From: Flavobacterium panacagri
GTDB lineage: Bacteria; Bacteroidota; Bacteroidia; Flavobacteriales; Flavobacteriaceae
Reading direction: 5' to 3'
NCBI RefSeq assembly: GCF_030378165.1
Contig: NZ_CP119766.1
Span: forward strand, 682,001 to 746,000
DNA: 64,000 nt
This document shows positions 43,359 to 52,099 of the stretch, piece by piece; positions within the stretch are counted from its first letter, which is position 1, and the number at the start of each line of letters is the position of its first letter. Below the pieces are notes generated by a model. It ran no database searches and had not been told where the DNA came from. It was given only the letters and a program-made list of their open reading frames with translations. The position numbers were made by a program, and so were the translations under genes.

Positions 43359-43733
43359 ATGTCAATAGAAAGAGAAGAATTAAAAAAAGTATGCGCCCCT
43401 AAAATTTACAGTGAGGTCTTCAAAAAACAAGTTGTAAAAGAATTTGAACAGGGTTTGTTCACAAAAGCGGAACTTCGCCGACGTTATAATATTTCTGGAA
43501 ACAGCTGCATACCGCGTTGGTTAAAAAAATATGGTAAATTTACATATCAAGATAAATTAACCATCGGACGTCCAATGAAAGACCCTCAATCTCAGCGTAT
43601 AAAAGAACTTGAAGCACAATTGGCTAAAAAAGAGCAGGAATTATTAGTCTTTAAAAAATTTATTGAAATAGCCGAACGTGAGCTAAAAGTCGAAATTGTA
43701 AAAAAGTCTGGTTCCAAGCAGTCCAAGAAATAA
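43359..43733 (+). CDS. IS3-family transposase OrfA
   Basis: 124 residues. The helix-turn-helix region is YSEVFKKQVVKEFEQGLFTK-AELRRRYNISGNSCIPRWLKKYG. A leucine-zipper-like coiled coil follows (RIKELEAQLAKKEQELLVFK), as in IS150/IS911 OrfA proteins. The in-frame A AAA AAG at 43700-43706 (codons gtA AAA AAG) lets a fraction of ribosomes shift -1. That yields an OrfAB transposase of about 422 residues ending at 44626; without the shift OrfA stops at 43733. Confidence 0.93.
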   Translation: MSIEREELKKVCAPKIYSEVFKKQVVKEFEQGLFTKAELRRRYNISGNSCIPRWLKKYGKFTYQDKLTIGRPMKDPQSQRIKELEAQLAKKEQELLVFKKFIEIAERELKVEIVKKSGSKQSKK

Positions 43734-44626
43734 ATCATATCTACAGGATTAGTCCATGTGAAATATGCAGATTGTTTGGATATAGTAAGCAGGCTTATTA
43801 TAAAAGAAAATCACTTTTATTAAAATCAGATTTAAACCAGGAGAATCTCAGATGTTTAATAATGTCCGTGCGCCAAAAACTTCCAAAAACCGGAGGCAGA
43901 AAATTATATTACATGCTTAGGGATGATTTAAAGAAGCATCAAATAAAAATTGGCAGAGACAAATTATTTGATTTTCTACGAGGAGAATATTTGTTAGTTC
44001 CTAAAGTTCGAAGATATTATAAGACAACAAATTCAAGGCATTGGATGCGCAAATATCCAAACTTAATTAAAGAAGCAGAGATTAACAGACCCGAACAGAT
44101 TTGGGTTGCGGATATTACCTATCTTAGAACTAGAGAGAAAACACATTACCTGCATCTAATAACTGATGCTTATTCCAAGAAAATTGTCGGTTACAATTTA
44201 TCAGATAATCTAATGGCGAGTTCCACATTGGAAGCCTTAAAAATGGCTGTTGCCAATAAAAATAAAGATAGTAATCTGATACATCATTCAGATAGAGGAT
44301 TGCAATACTGCAGTAAAGAATATACGGAGTACTTAATTAAAAATAATATTCTAATAAGCATGACTCAAAGTTATGATCCTTATGAAAATGCAGTTGCAGA
44401 AAGAGTAAATGGTATTTTGAAAGAAGAATTTGGACTGTTTGAAACCTTTGAAGATTTTAAAGCCTTAAAAAAACAGGTTCAGGAATCTATCTTGTTTTAC
44501 AATCAAATCAGAGTACATTTATCAATAAATATGCTTACTCCAAATCAGGCACATTTACAAAATCAAGTTAAATTGAAAACATGGAAAAAAATAAATCGGA
44601 ACAAAAGAAATCTTGTTCCGATTTAA
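43706..44626 (+). CDS. IS3-family transposase OrfB (catalytic part, entered by -1 frameshift)
   Basis: The frame is open from within orfA and reads VWFQAVQEINHIYRISPCEI then CRLFGYSKQAYYKRK, so translation probably enters by frameshifting. The TTG at 43772 is only a nominal start. The HTH_21 segment precedes an rve integrase core with the DDE triad: Asp in WVADITYLRT, Asp in HHSDRGLQY, and Glu in NAVAERVNGILKEEFG. The Leu-Ser-Ile-Asn-Met-Leu-Thr-Pro end is typical. Length is full, with no internal stop. Confidence 0.94.
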   Translation, partial: VWFQAVQEINHIYRISPCEICRLFGYSKQAYYKRKSLLLKSDLNQENLRCLIMSVRQKLPKTGGRKLYYMLRDDLKKHQIKIGRDKLFDFLRGEYLLVPKVRRYYKTTNSRHWMRKYPNLIKEAEINRPEQIWVADITYLRTREKTHYLHLITDAYSKKIVGYNLSDNLMASSTLEALKMAVANKNKDSNLIHHSDRGLQYCSKEYTEYLIKNNILISMTQSYDPYENAVAERVNGILKEEFGLFETFEDFKALKKQVQESILFYNQIRVHLSINMLTPNQAHLQNQVKLKTWKKINRNKRNLVPI

Positions 44627-44687
44627 TTAATTTTATAGTATATAATCTAGTCAACCTTTTTCAGGACAACTCATTATAAATCGGTTA

Positions 44688-45206
44688 TTATCCGATTTTT
44701 GAGATTTGTACGTCCAATTGGAATTTACCAGCTGCTTCGTTTTCGTCGATTAAATCAAAAAGTTCTAAAGCTCTTCTAGCATTTTTCTCTTCTTCTCTCT
44801 GCTCAGCTACATACCACATCATGAAATCTTCTGTAGCATAATCGTTTTCAGCTCTACATTTTGCGATTACTTTATTCACAGCCTGCGTAACTGCAATTTC
44901 ATTTTGCAAAGCAATTTCGAATACTTCTCTTAAAGAAGCAAATTCTTGCTGCACTTCTGGGATAGATGGCGTAACTGCAATCCCTCCCATATCTGTAATA
45001 TATTTGAAAACTTTTAGAAAGTGCTCTCTTTCTTCTTCGGCTTGCTTGTACAAATAAGATGCTGTATTAGCATAACCATTTCTATCCAACCATGCAGCCA
45101 TAGCTAAATATTTGTTAGAAGCATCGCTTTCTAATTTTGCCTGTAAGTTCAATATATTTTCTACACCTTCAACTAATGAAGTACGTGTTCTAAGTAAATC
45201 TTTCAT
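44688..45206 (-). CDS. ferritin
   Basis: 172 residues forming a four-helix bundle. The diiron ferroxidase ligands appear as Glu in AKLESDASNKYLAMAAWLDR, ExxxH in EEEREHFLKVF, Glu in ALQNEIAVTQAV and a Glu/Gln pair near MMWYVAEQREEEKNA. It belongs to the bacterial FtnA-like group that stores iron as ferric oxide. The IS element begins 15 bases after its stop codon, so its transcript now runs into the IS in antisense direction. Confidence 0.94.
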   Translation of the reverse strand: MKDLLRTRTSLVEGVENILNLQAKLESDASNKYLAMAAWLDRNGYANTASYLYKQAEEEREHFLKVFKYITDMGGIAVTPSIPEVQQEFASLREVFEIALQNEIAVTQAVNKVIAKCRAENDYATEDFMMWYVAEQREEEKNARRALELFDLIDENEAAGKFQLDVQISKIG

Positions 45207-45295
45207 AACCTTTAATTTTTATAGGTGTAAAATTACTAAAATTAAAGGATACAGGCGTAACCCCCTGAAAATTTGGATTTAATCTAAGTAAGAAT

Positions 45296-45649
45296 CTAAA
45301 TAAGCTCCACATTTACCATATTACAGAGCATAGAATGCAAATTAAGGGTAAATTTAGTACCGTTTAGTAAATCTCTTAGTTGCACGATTTCGCAGATGGT
45401 AAGATTTCTGGAAAAATTTCTTTTGGTAGTTTCAATCAGCTGTGCATCCGACTGATCAGATAAGTCATAAAGCATATTCAAAATGTCAACGCTATTCACC
45501 TTTCTTTGAAAAATCAAAAAATCTTGAATCTTATAACTTGACACAGTATCAACAAAATTGATGATAATACTATTGGTCAAATCACATTGATAACTGTATC
45601 CTTTTTCGGTTTCAAATAATACTTTGGTGGTCAAATCACTAACTAACAT
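45296..45649 (-). CDS. conserved-looking small cytoplasmic protein, function unknown
   Basis: 117 residues, mixed alpha/beta, with no signal or membrane helix. Notable parts are GYSYQCDLTNSIIINFVDTV near the start, a helical KVNSVDILNMLYDLSDQSD, and TICEIVQLRDLLNGTKFTL. I recognise no family. A -7 box TATTTTTG lies 24 bases upstream, and the gene is alone between ferritin and a divergent neighbour. Confidence 0.75.
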   Translation of the reverse strand: MLVSDLTTKVLFETEKGYSYQCDLTNSIIINFVDTVSSYKIQDFLIFQRKVNSVDILNMLYDLSDQSDAQLIETTKRNFSRNLTICEIVQLRDLLNGTKFTLNLHSMLCNMVNVELI

Positions 45650-45672
45650 TCTGATAAAATATGATAACGGTG

Positions 45673-45680
45673 CAAAAATA
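45673..45680 (-). promoter_or_regulatory. -7 box of the 117-residue gene
   Basis: Minus strand TATTTTTG, a full match to TAnnTTTG, 24 bases before the start codon. Confidence 0.5.
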
Positions 45681-45799
45681 TATAATTTAAAGTAATTAAA
45701 CGCATAATTAAGACTAATTTAAAATAACAAAATTTGTTAATCTATTTAAAAATAGCCTAAGCACACTAAAAACTGTAACATTCTAAGGCATCGTGAGTC

Positions 45800-45807
45800 T
45801 AATTTTG
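45800..45807 (+). promoter_or_regulatory. -7 box of the AIM24-family gene
   Basis: TAATTTTG, a TAnnTTTG match 21 bases before the ATG at 45829. Confidence 0.5.
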
Positions 45808-45828
45808 AAAACAAATAACTAAGAAATT

Positions 45829-46632
45829 ATGCAAGCGCACGAAATAGATTATCAGATTTTTGGAGAAGAAATGCAGTATGTGGAGATCGAATTGGATCCG
45901 CAGGAAATTGTTATTGCCGAGGCTGGCAGTTTTATGATGATGGAAAACAACATCCAGATGGAAACCATTTTTGGCGATGGTTCTCAACAACAAGGTTCAG
46001 GTTTGTTTGGCAAACTTTTAAGCGCTGGAAAAAGAGTACTTACCGGCGAAAGCTTATTTATGACGGCATTTTTAAACCAAGGCAATACTAAAAGTAAAGT
46101 ATCCTTTGCATCACCTTATCCCGGAAAAATTCTTCCAATTGATTTAACTGAATTTCAAGGCAAATTTATCTGTCAAAAAAGTTCATTCTTATGCGCTGCC
46201 AAAGGTGTTTCTGTTGGAATAGAATTTTCTCAAAAACTAGGACGTGGTTTATTTGGCGGTGAAGGTTTCATCATGCAGAAAATTGAAGGAGACGGAATGG
46301 CATTTGTACATTCAGGAGGAACAATGGCAAAAAAAGTATTAGGTCACGGGGAGGTTCTAAAAGTAGATACAGGATGTATTATTGGTTTTACCAAAGATGT
46401 CGATTATGATATTGAATTTATTGGCGGGATCAAGAATTCAATTTTTGGAGGTGAAGGATTATTTTATGCTACTTTAAAAGGCCCGGGAACGGTTTATATC
46501 CAATCGTTGCCTTTCTCTAGATTAGCAGATCGTATTATTGCCTCTGCACCAAGATCTGGAGGTAACAGCCGTGATGAAGGAAGTCTTCTTGGCGGATTAG
46601 GAAATCTTTTGGATGGCGATAACCGATTTTAA
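45829..46632 (+). CDS. AIM24 / TIGR00266 family protein
   Basis: 267 residues. The beta-helical AIM24 fold is marked by YQIFGEEMQYVEIELDPQE, AEAGSFMMMENNIQMET, GESLFMTAFLNQG and the glycine-rich GGEGFIMQKIEGDGMAF and GGEGLFYATLKGPGTVYIQ. The C-terminus is Gly/Ser/Asp-rich (GGNSRDEGSLLGGLGNLLDG). The family is common in bacteria, resembles a fold used by mitochondrial AIM24, and lacks a defined bacterial function. It stands alone. Confidence 0.92.
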   Translation: MQAHEIDYQIFGEEMQYVEIELDPQEIVIAEAGSFMMMENNIQMETIFGDGSQQQGSGLFGKLLSAGKRVLTGESLFMTAFLNQGNTKSKVSFASPYPGKILPIDLTEFQGKFICQKSSFLCAAKGVSVGIEFSQKLGRGLFGGEGFIMQKIEGDGMAFVHSGGTMAKKVLGHGEVLKVDTGCIIGFTKDVDYDIEFIGGIKNSIFGGEGLFYATLKGPGTVYIQSLPFSRLADRIIASAPRSGGNSRDEGSLLGGLGNLLDGDNRF

Positions 46633-46643
46633 TTTATAAAAAA

Positions 46644-46671
46644 GGGCAGTTCTTTCGAACTGCCCCCACTA
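46644..46671 (-). terminator. terminator of the susCD unit
   Basis: Stem gggcagttc / gaactgccc with loop tttc. On the minus strand it is followed by tttttta, 21 bases beyond the SusD stop codon. Confidence 0.82.
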
Positions 46672-46691
46672 ACACCTAACCAAAAGTGCAC

Positions 46692-48548
46692 TTAATATCC
46701 ATTATTCCCAAATTCTTTGGCATTTGAAATGGCATCCAAAAATGACCTTGGAATTGGTCTAACGATATGTTTTCCATCAACAAAATTTGTCCCAGCAATT
46801 GGATTGGTCTGATCTAAATAGGTTTTAGTTAATTTTCCCGTACGTTTTAAATCAATCCATCTTGTATGTTCGCCAGATAATTCTCTTGCTCTTTCTTTTA
46901 AAATAAAATCAATATTCATCTGACCGCTTGACACTAACATTTCATTTTCTCTTGATGTCAAAGCGGCTCTTTTTCTTAAAGTATTTACATAAGTCGAGGC
47001 TTTACTTTGATCACTATTTAAAATAGCGGCTTCCGCTGCAATCAAATACACTTCGCCCAAACGAATTATCGGAGTATCTCCTAACCAATATTGATTACTT
47101 TGACAGTACAACGTTGCAGAGAATTTTCGCATCGCTGGAAATATATTAATCAGATTGGGATCATTTGGATACATTGCAGGATCTTTGTATTTATTGGTTC
47201 CAGGTTCGAAGAGATCGCTCGGATCAGCAACTAAAACAGGCATTTTACTTTTAACCACAGGATCGATATTCCAATTTGGAGTAAAAACAGCCAACCCTTC
47301 ATCATTATTCATGTTAATTTGCTCCTCTATTCTTTGAGAATAAAAATTAACCGATGGAATTGCCTGTGCTAAAGTATTTTTAATGGTGTAACCTACTACA
47401 GAAGGATCTTTTTTGTAAGCAGTCGCCATTGTTTGTGTAATCGTTTTATTAGCTGCTGCATAAAACTTAAAAGTAAATGTTTCTGCAAAACGAGTATCTG
47501 CTGGCGATGGCACTGGCGAAAAAACTTCTGTCAATAAATATTTACTTGGTCTTAGCATTCGGCTGTTGGCTCTTCCGTATAAAATGCTAGTTGCCCCAGC
47601 TCCCCATTCAGCTCCTCTTGTTGCTAAATCAGGCAAATAATATTGCCTTGTTCTTCCTCTGTTGTAGCCTTCAGGATTAAGTCCGCCTGGGTCAATTCCC
47701 TGTGTGAACAGGAATTCTGTGTTTTTCTTGTTATTGTTGCCATCCCACAGTTTGCTAAATCCTGATTTCGTATTATCACTCAAATACAAAGCGGTATTAT
47801 ATTTTGCTGCGTTATTGATTAATTCTTCAGCAGTATCCAAAGCTAATTTTGCATATTCTGAAACATCTCCTAATCGTGTTCGCTGCAGATATACTTTCGC
47901 TAATAAACCATACGCTGCTTTCTTAGCTACTCTTCCCTGTAAAGTTTGCTGCACAGGAAGATGTATGCAGGCAAATTTTAAATCTTCGATAATTAAATCG
48001 TAAAACTCTCTTTCAGAACTTCTTACAGGTGAGTTATCTGCTCCTTCAATAATCGATGATTTGGTTCTTAAAACCACACCTCCAAATTGCTCTACTAATA
48101 TGAAATTACTGAAAGCTCTTAGAAAATAAGCTTCAGCTAATTTTGAATTCATTTCCTCTGTAGAAGAATACCCTTTTACATCTTTTGCATAATAAATTGC
48201 CGTATTGCAAAGATTGATAGTTGTGTATGCTGTTCCCCAAATTACTTTAATATTACCATCGTCTGGATTTAATTGACTTGTGTATTGTGTATAACCAATT
48301 CCGCTAGTACCAACATTTTCCCAAGAATCTGTTCCAGCTTCTGTAGGCGCTATATAATCTACCTTTCCGTGAAGAAAATAAAGATTCTCGTAGCAGCTGT
48401 TAATTAATCCTTCAAATCCTGGTCTTTCGCTATAGGACTTATCCAAAGAAACAGTTGTAAGATTTTTTTCGTCTAAACTGCATGATTGCAAACCAACCAT
48501 CAAAGACATTAAGACAATTACTGATTTTATATTGATATACTTTTTCAT
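46692..48548 (-). CDS. SusD/RagB-family outer-membrane lipoprotein
   Basis: 618 residues from the ATG at 48548 (MKKYINIKSVIVLMSLMVG then lipobox LQSC). A longer frame to 48617 would run into susC. Typical SusD marks are SAEAYFLRAFSN-type helices (AEAYFLRAFSNFILVEQFGG), a TPR-rich body, RLGEVYLIAAEAAI and the C-terminal RARELSGEHTRWIDLKRTGKL and PIPRSFLD. It caps the SusC channel at the cell surface and binds the substrate glycan or peptide. It starts 4 bases after the susC stop. Confidence 0.95.
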   Translation of the reverse strand: MKKYINIKSVIVLMSLMVGLQSCSLDEKNLTTVSLDKSYSERPGFEGLINSCYENLYFLHGKVDYIAPTEAGTDSWENVGTSGIGYTQYTSQLNPDDGNIKVIWGTAYTTINLCNTAIYYAKDVKGYSSTEEMNSKLAEAYFLRAFSNFILVEQFGGVVLRTKSSIIEGADNSPVRSSEREFYDLIIEDLKFACIHLPVQQTLQGRVAKKAAYGLLAKVYLQRTRLGDVSEYAKLALDTAEELINNAAKYNTALYLSDNTKSGFSKLWDGNNNKKNTEFLFTQGIDPGGLNPEGYNRGRTRQYYLPDLATRGAEWGAGATSILYGRANSRMLRPSKYLLTEVFSPVPSPADTRFAETFTFKFYAAANKTITQTMATAYKKDPSVVGYTIKNTLAQAIPSVNFYSQRIEEQINMNNDEGLAVFTPNWNIDPVVKSKMPVLVADPSDLFEPGTNKYKDPAMYPNDPNLINIFPAMRKFSATLYCQSNQYWLGDTPIIRLGEVYLIAAEAAILNSDQSKASTYVNTLRKRAALTSRENEMLVSSGQMNIDFILKERARELSGEHTRWIDLKRTGKLTKTYLDQTNPIAGTNFVDGKHIVRPIPRSFLDAISNAKEFGNNGY

Positions 48549-48552
48549 AATA

Positions 48553-51500
48553 CTATAATGATAAATTAAGACCAAAAACAACTTGTTTAAATAATGGAAA
48601 TGAATCTGACCCTCCACTTTCTGGATCTACATTTTTCAACAAATGGCTTCGGCTAAAAACAAAAGGATTGTAAGACGTTGCATAAAGTCTCATTGAACTT
48701 ATCCCTGTTCTTTTAAGGAAATCTTGCGGCATCGAATATCCCAAAGTAATATTTTTGATTTTGATATAAGAGGCATCCACCAATTCTAATGAAGATTGAA
48801 ACTGTGTATTAAAACTACCGCCCGGTCTAGGAAAATCGTTTGTCGGATTGTCTTGTGTCCAATAACTATACGTTTCTGGTTGTGCTTCTTTGTTCCAATA
48901 TCCTAAAACCTGAGCACGCATCATACCGCCATATCTTCCGTTTACAAATACCGTACAATCAAAATTCTTGTATTTGAATGTGTTTTGAAAACCAAAGAAA
49001 TAATCTGGAACATTGTTTCCTACGATCATTCTGTCTTTTGTAGAATAAACGTGTACACCATTATCCGATACTCCATTAGCATCAACTTGTGGAACTGTTT
49101 GCAATTTTATATCTCCCGGTTTAGCACCATACAAAGCCGCCTCAGTTTCTTGACCCAATTGCCAGATTCCTATTTTTTTATAATCATAAAATACACCTCC
49201 TGCAGCTGGAGTCTGTCCAATGAAAAGGCCTTCTGAAATTAATTCGGCAACCGTTAAATTTCCTAAATCAATGTTCGTCAACTTTTCTGTAGCGTGCGTG
49301 TAAGTAAAAGATGTATTCCATTTGAAGTTTTCGGTATCAATATTTTTAGTATTAATAGAAAGCTCAAAACCTCTATTCTGAGAAGTCGCAATATTCGAAG
49401 TCTTTTTATAAGGTGTTTTAGCATCATAACCACCTGAACTGGTTGGCAGACGACGATCCCATAAAATACCATCTGTATTGGTCCAATAATATTCTGCTAC
49501 AAGATCGACTCTGTTATGTAATACCGAAACATCCAAACCTAAGTTCGTATTTGTCGAACGTTCCCAAGTTAAATCCGGATTCGAAATATGCTCTGTAGGC
49601 ACGTACATTGGTAAAGCCGTACTACCTCCAAGAGAAAGACTGCTTGTTTTAGTTGCAGTTCTGGTCAAACTAGAATACGGATCAATATTTGCCGATCCTG
49701 AAATACCGTAACCTAATCTTAGTTTTAAGTTATTCAACCATGAACTCGTTCCTTGCATAAAGCTTTCATCACTGATACGCCAAGCCAATGATGCAGATGG
49801 AAAAGAGGCCCATTTATTGCCTTCGGCTAAAGGAGAAACTCCGTCCCATCTATTCGTTAACTGAAACAAATATTTCCCTTTAAAACTATAATTAAAACGT
49901 CCGGCAAAAGACATTCTGTTAAACTGGCTGTAAGTATTCATTCTCGTAGTAAGATTTTTTACAGCTCCCATATTATAAAACTGGAAATCATCATAATCAA
50001 TACCGTTACCGCCCATATAAGTTCCTTCTGACCTACTGTCTGCCCAAGAGGTAATTCCTGTCAAACCAAAATCATGATCTTTACCTAGCTTAAAATTATA
50101 ATTCAGGATATTTTCCCAGATATAACTGTACCCCAAAGTCATATTATAAGTCGCCTCACTTGCTGTTCTTCCTTCGGACAATAAATTGTATGAATTTTTA
50201 TTCTGGAAAGTTCCTGCTCTGCCTCCTGAAAATCGCGTTCCTAAATTAGATCTTAACTTCAGGTTTTTAGAAAATTCAAATTCCATATAAGGATTGAACT
50301 GTACATTATAACTTAAAGATTCATTAGCAAAAGCACCCGGATAATTATTCGCCAAAATGCTAATATTGTTGGGATCTCCTTCTATCGGATAAAGATTTAC
50401 AATGCCGTTTTCGTCAAATGGAACTCCTAAAGGATAAACGCTGTAGGCCTTATTAATTCTACTGTTTGTAGTGCTGTTTTTACGATAGTTTAAAATCAGT
50501 TGAAAACCTGTTTTAAATTTATCACTGAATTTAATATCAACTCCTCCTCTTGAATTAAAACTGTTTACTTTATCATTTTGATAGATTCCTTCTTCACCAA
50601 CATAACCTAAAGAGAAATATCCCTGAACTTTTTCAGATCCGCCTCTCATAAAAAGGTTATGATTTTGCTGCGTTCCTACCTGTAAAGTTTCATCAATCCA
50701 GTTTACATACTGTCCGTTTTCGATAGCTGCAATGGCAGATGCGTTTAAGCCTAAATCGGTTAAACTTGTAGCCTGATATCCGTTGTCTAAATAAAATCGG
50801 TCGCGTTTGTAACTTAACCATTTATCACCTGTAAGCGGCGCCGGGAAAGAAGAGAAACCATTTAATCCAAAATAGCTGTTAACATCTATTTGTGTTTTTC
50901 CAGCTTTTGCTTTTTTAGTGGTAACAATAATAACTCCATTCGCTCCCGAAGAACCATATATTGCTGTTGACGAAGCATCTTTTAAAACATCGATGCTTTC
51001 AATATCATTCGGATTTAAATTATCAATACTTGAAGGAATTCCATCCACAATATATAACGGATCCTGACTAGCCGTAAGAGATCGGTTTCCTCTTAATAAT
51101 ACTTTTGGAGAAGTTCCTGCTTTTCCAGATCCACGCTGAATATCCAAACCCGAAACTCTTCCCTGAAGTGCTTCCATCGGACTTAAAACCGGACTCAAAA
51201 CAATATCAGACGATTTTACTGTTGCTACAGCTCCTGTCAAATCTTTTTTCTTTACTGCTCCATAACCTACAATTACGACTTCATTTAGTGCCGAATTTTG
51301 CTCGCTTAAAATCACACTCAAAGATTTACTTTGACCGACAGTTACTTCTTTATTCTCAAATCCTATAAAAGAAAAAACTAAAACACTATTGGTTCCGTTT
51401 ACACGAATTGTAAACTTTCCGTCTAAATCAGTTGATACTCCATTTTTAGTTCCTTTTTCATTAACATTCGCACCCGGTATTGGCAGATTTCTGGAGTCTG

Positions 51501-51939
51501 TTACAACTCCTGTGATTTCAATTCCTTGTTCAACTACAATATTCGGAAACGCACTTTTCTCTGGTAGATTTACCTTCTTTTTTTTCTTTACCAATATAAT
51601 CTGGCGATCGGCTACACTATAAGAAATGTCAGTATCTTTAAATACTTCTTCTAATATCGCATCGATTTTCTGCTTCTTAACATTAAGGGTTATCTTTCTG
51701 TTCAAGTCAATTATACTGCTTTCAAAAAGAAATCTGTATTCTGAAACAGACTCGATTTTATTAAACAGCTTCTCAACTGAAGTATTTTTTACATCTAATG
51801 TCAGCTTTGTATTTTGTGAATAGACGCTCGCTTGAATTCTCATCAACGAAAGCATCAATAATAGTGTGGTTAGTTTCATTCTTAGGCTGATTACAGGCAA
51901 ATAAGGACTGAGCCAATTCCTTTTAATTATTTTTTTCAT
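48553..51939 (-). CDS. SusC/RagA-family TonB-linked outer-membrane transporter with STN domain
   Basis: 1128 residues. A signal region (LTTLLLMLSLMRIQASVYSQ) is followed by a secretin/TonB N-terminal (STN) domain (about 45-110). The carboxypeptidase-D-like repeat comes next (ITGVVTDSRNLPIPGANVNE), then the plug (NEVVIVGYGAVKKKDLTGAV, LRGNRSLTASQDPLYIVDGI) and a long beta-barrel. The STN domain normally contacts a FecR-type anti-sigma factor in the inner membrane, and such a gene lies immediately upstream (52100). Transport is therefore coupled to its own induction. Substrate unknown. Confidence 0.95.
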   Translation of the reverse strand: MKKIIKRNWLSPYLPVISLRMKLTTLLLMLSLMRIQASVYSQNTKLTLDVKNTSVEKLFNKIESVSEYRFLFESSIIDLNRKITLNVKKQKIDAILEEVFKDTDISYSVADRQIILVKKKKKVNLPEKSAFPNIVVEQGIEITGVVTDSRNLPIPGANVNEKGTKNGVSTDLDGKFTIRVNGTNSVLVFSFIGFENKEVTVGQSKSLSVILSEQNSALNEVVIVGYGAVKKKDLTGAVATVKSSDIVLSPVLSPMEALQGRVSGLDIQRGSGKAGTSPKVLLRGNRSLTASQDPLYIVDGIPSSIDNLNPNDIESIDVLKDASSTAIYGSSGANGVIIVTTKKAKAGKTQIDVNSYFGLNGFSSFPAPLTGDKWLSYKRDRFYLDNGYQATSLTDLGLNASAIAAIENGQYVNWIDETLQVGTQQNHNLFMRGGSEKVQGYFSLGYVGEEGIYQNDKVNSFNSRGGVDIKFSDKFKTGFQLILNYRKNSTTNSRINKAYSVYPLGVPFDENGIVNLYPIEGDPNNISILANNYPGAFANESLSYNVQFNPYMEFEFSKNLKLRSNLGTRFSGGRAGTFQNKNSYNLLSEGRTASEATYNMTLGYSYIWENILNYNFKLGKDHDFGLTGITSWADSRSEGTYMGGNGIDYDDFQFYNMGAVKNLTTRMNTYSQFNRMSFAGRFNYSFKGKYLFQLTNRWDGVSPLAEGNKWASFPSASLAWRISDESFMQGTSSWLNNLKLRLGYGISGSANIDPYSSLTRTATKTSSLSLGGSTALPMYVPTEHISNPDLTWERSTNTNLGLDVSVLHNRVDLVAEYYWTNTDGILWDRRLPTSSGGYDAKTPYKKTSNIATSQNRGFELSINTKNIDTENFKWNTSFTYTHATEKLTNIDLGNLTVAELISEGLFIGQTPAAGGVFYDYKKIGIWQLGQETEAALYGAKPGDIKLQTVPQVDANGVSDNGVHVYSTKDRMIVGNNVPDYFFGFQNTFKYKNFDCTVFVNGRYGGMMRAQVLGYWNKEAQPETYSYWTQDNPTNDFPRPGGSFNTQFQSSLELVDASYIKIKNITLGYSMPQDFLKRTGISSMRLYATSYNPFVFSRSHLLKNVDPESGGSDSFPLFKQVVFGLNLSL

Positions 51940-52099
51940 AATTTTGGATTGATTTTAAATGATTTAATCTCGATACATCGTTTGAAATACATTACTAAAT
52001 CGGAAAATACTGGTACTATTTTCCGATTTTACTTCTTGTATTTCTTTAAAAAATTACATCCTCTTCATACGTTTTGGTTTTTGGTTGGTTAGTAAATAG

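Larger units (their letters stand above)
43319..44673 (+). mobile_element. IS3-family insertion sequence (IS150-like), 1355 bp
   Basis: Terminal inverted repeats 43319-43344 and 44648-44673 match at 21 of 26 positions, begin TG and end CA. They are flanked by a 3-bp target duplication TTA (43316-43318 and 44674-44676). Inside are overlapping orfA and orfB in 0 and -1 frames with an A AAA AAG slippery heptamer at 43700-43706. All parts appear intact, so it should be able to transpose. Confidence 0.93.
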
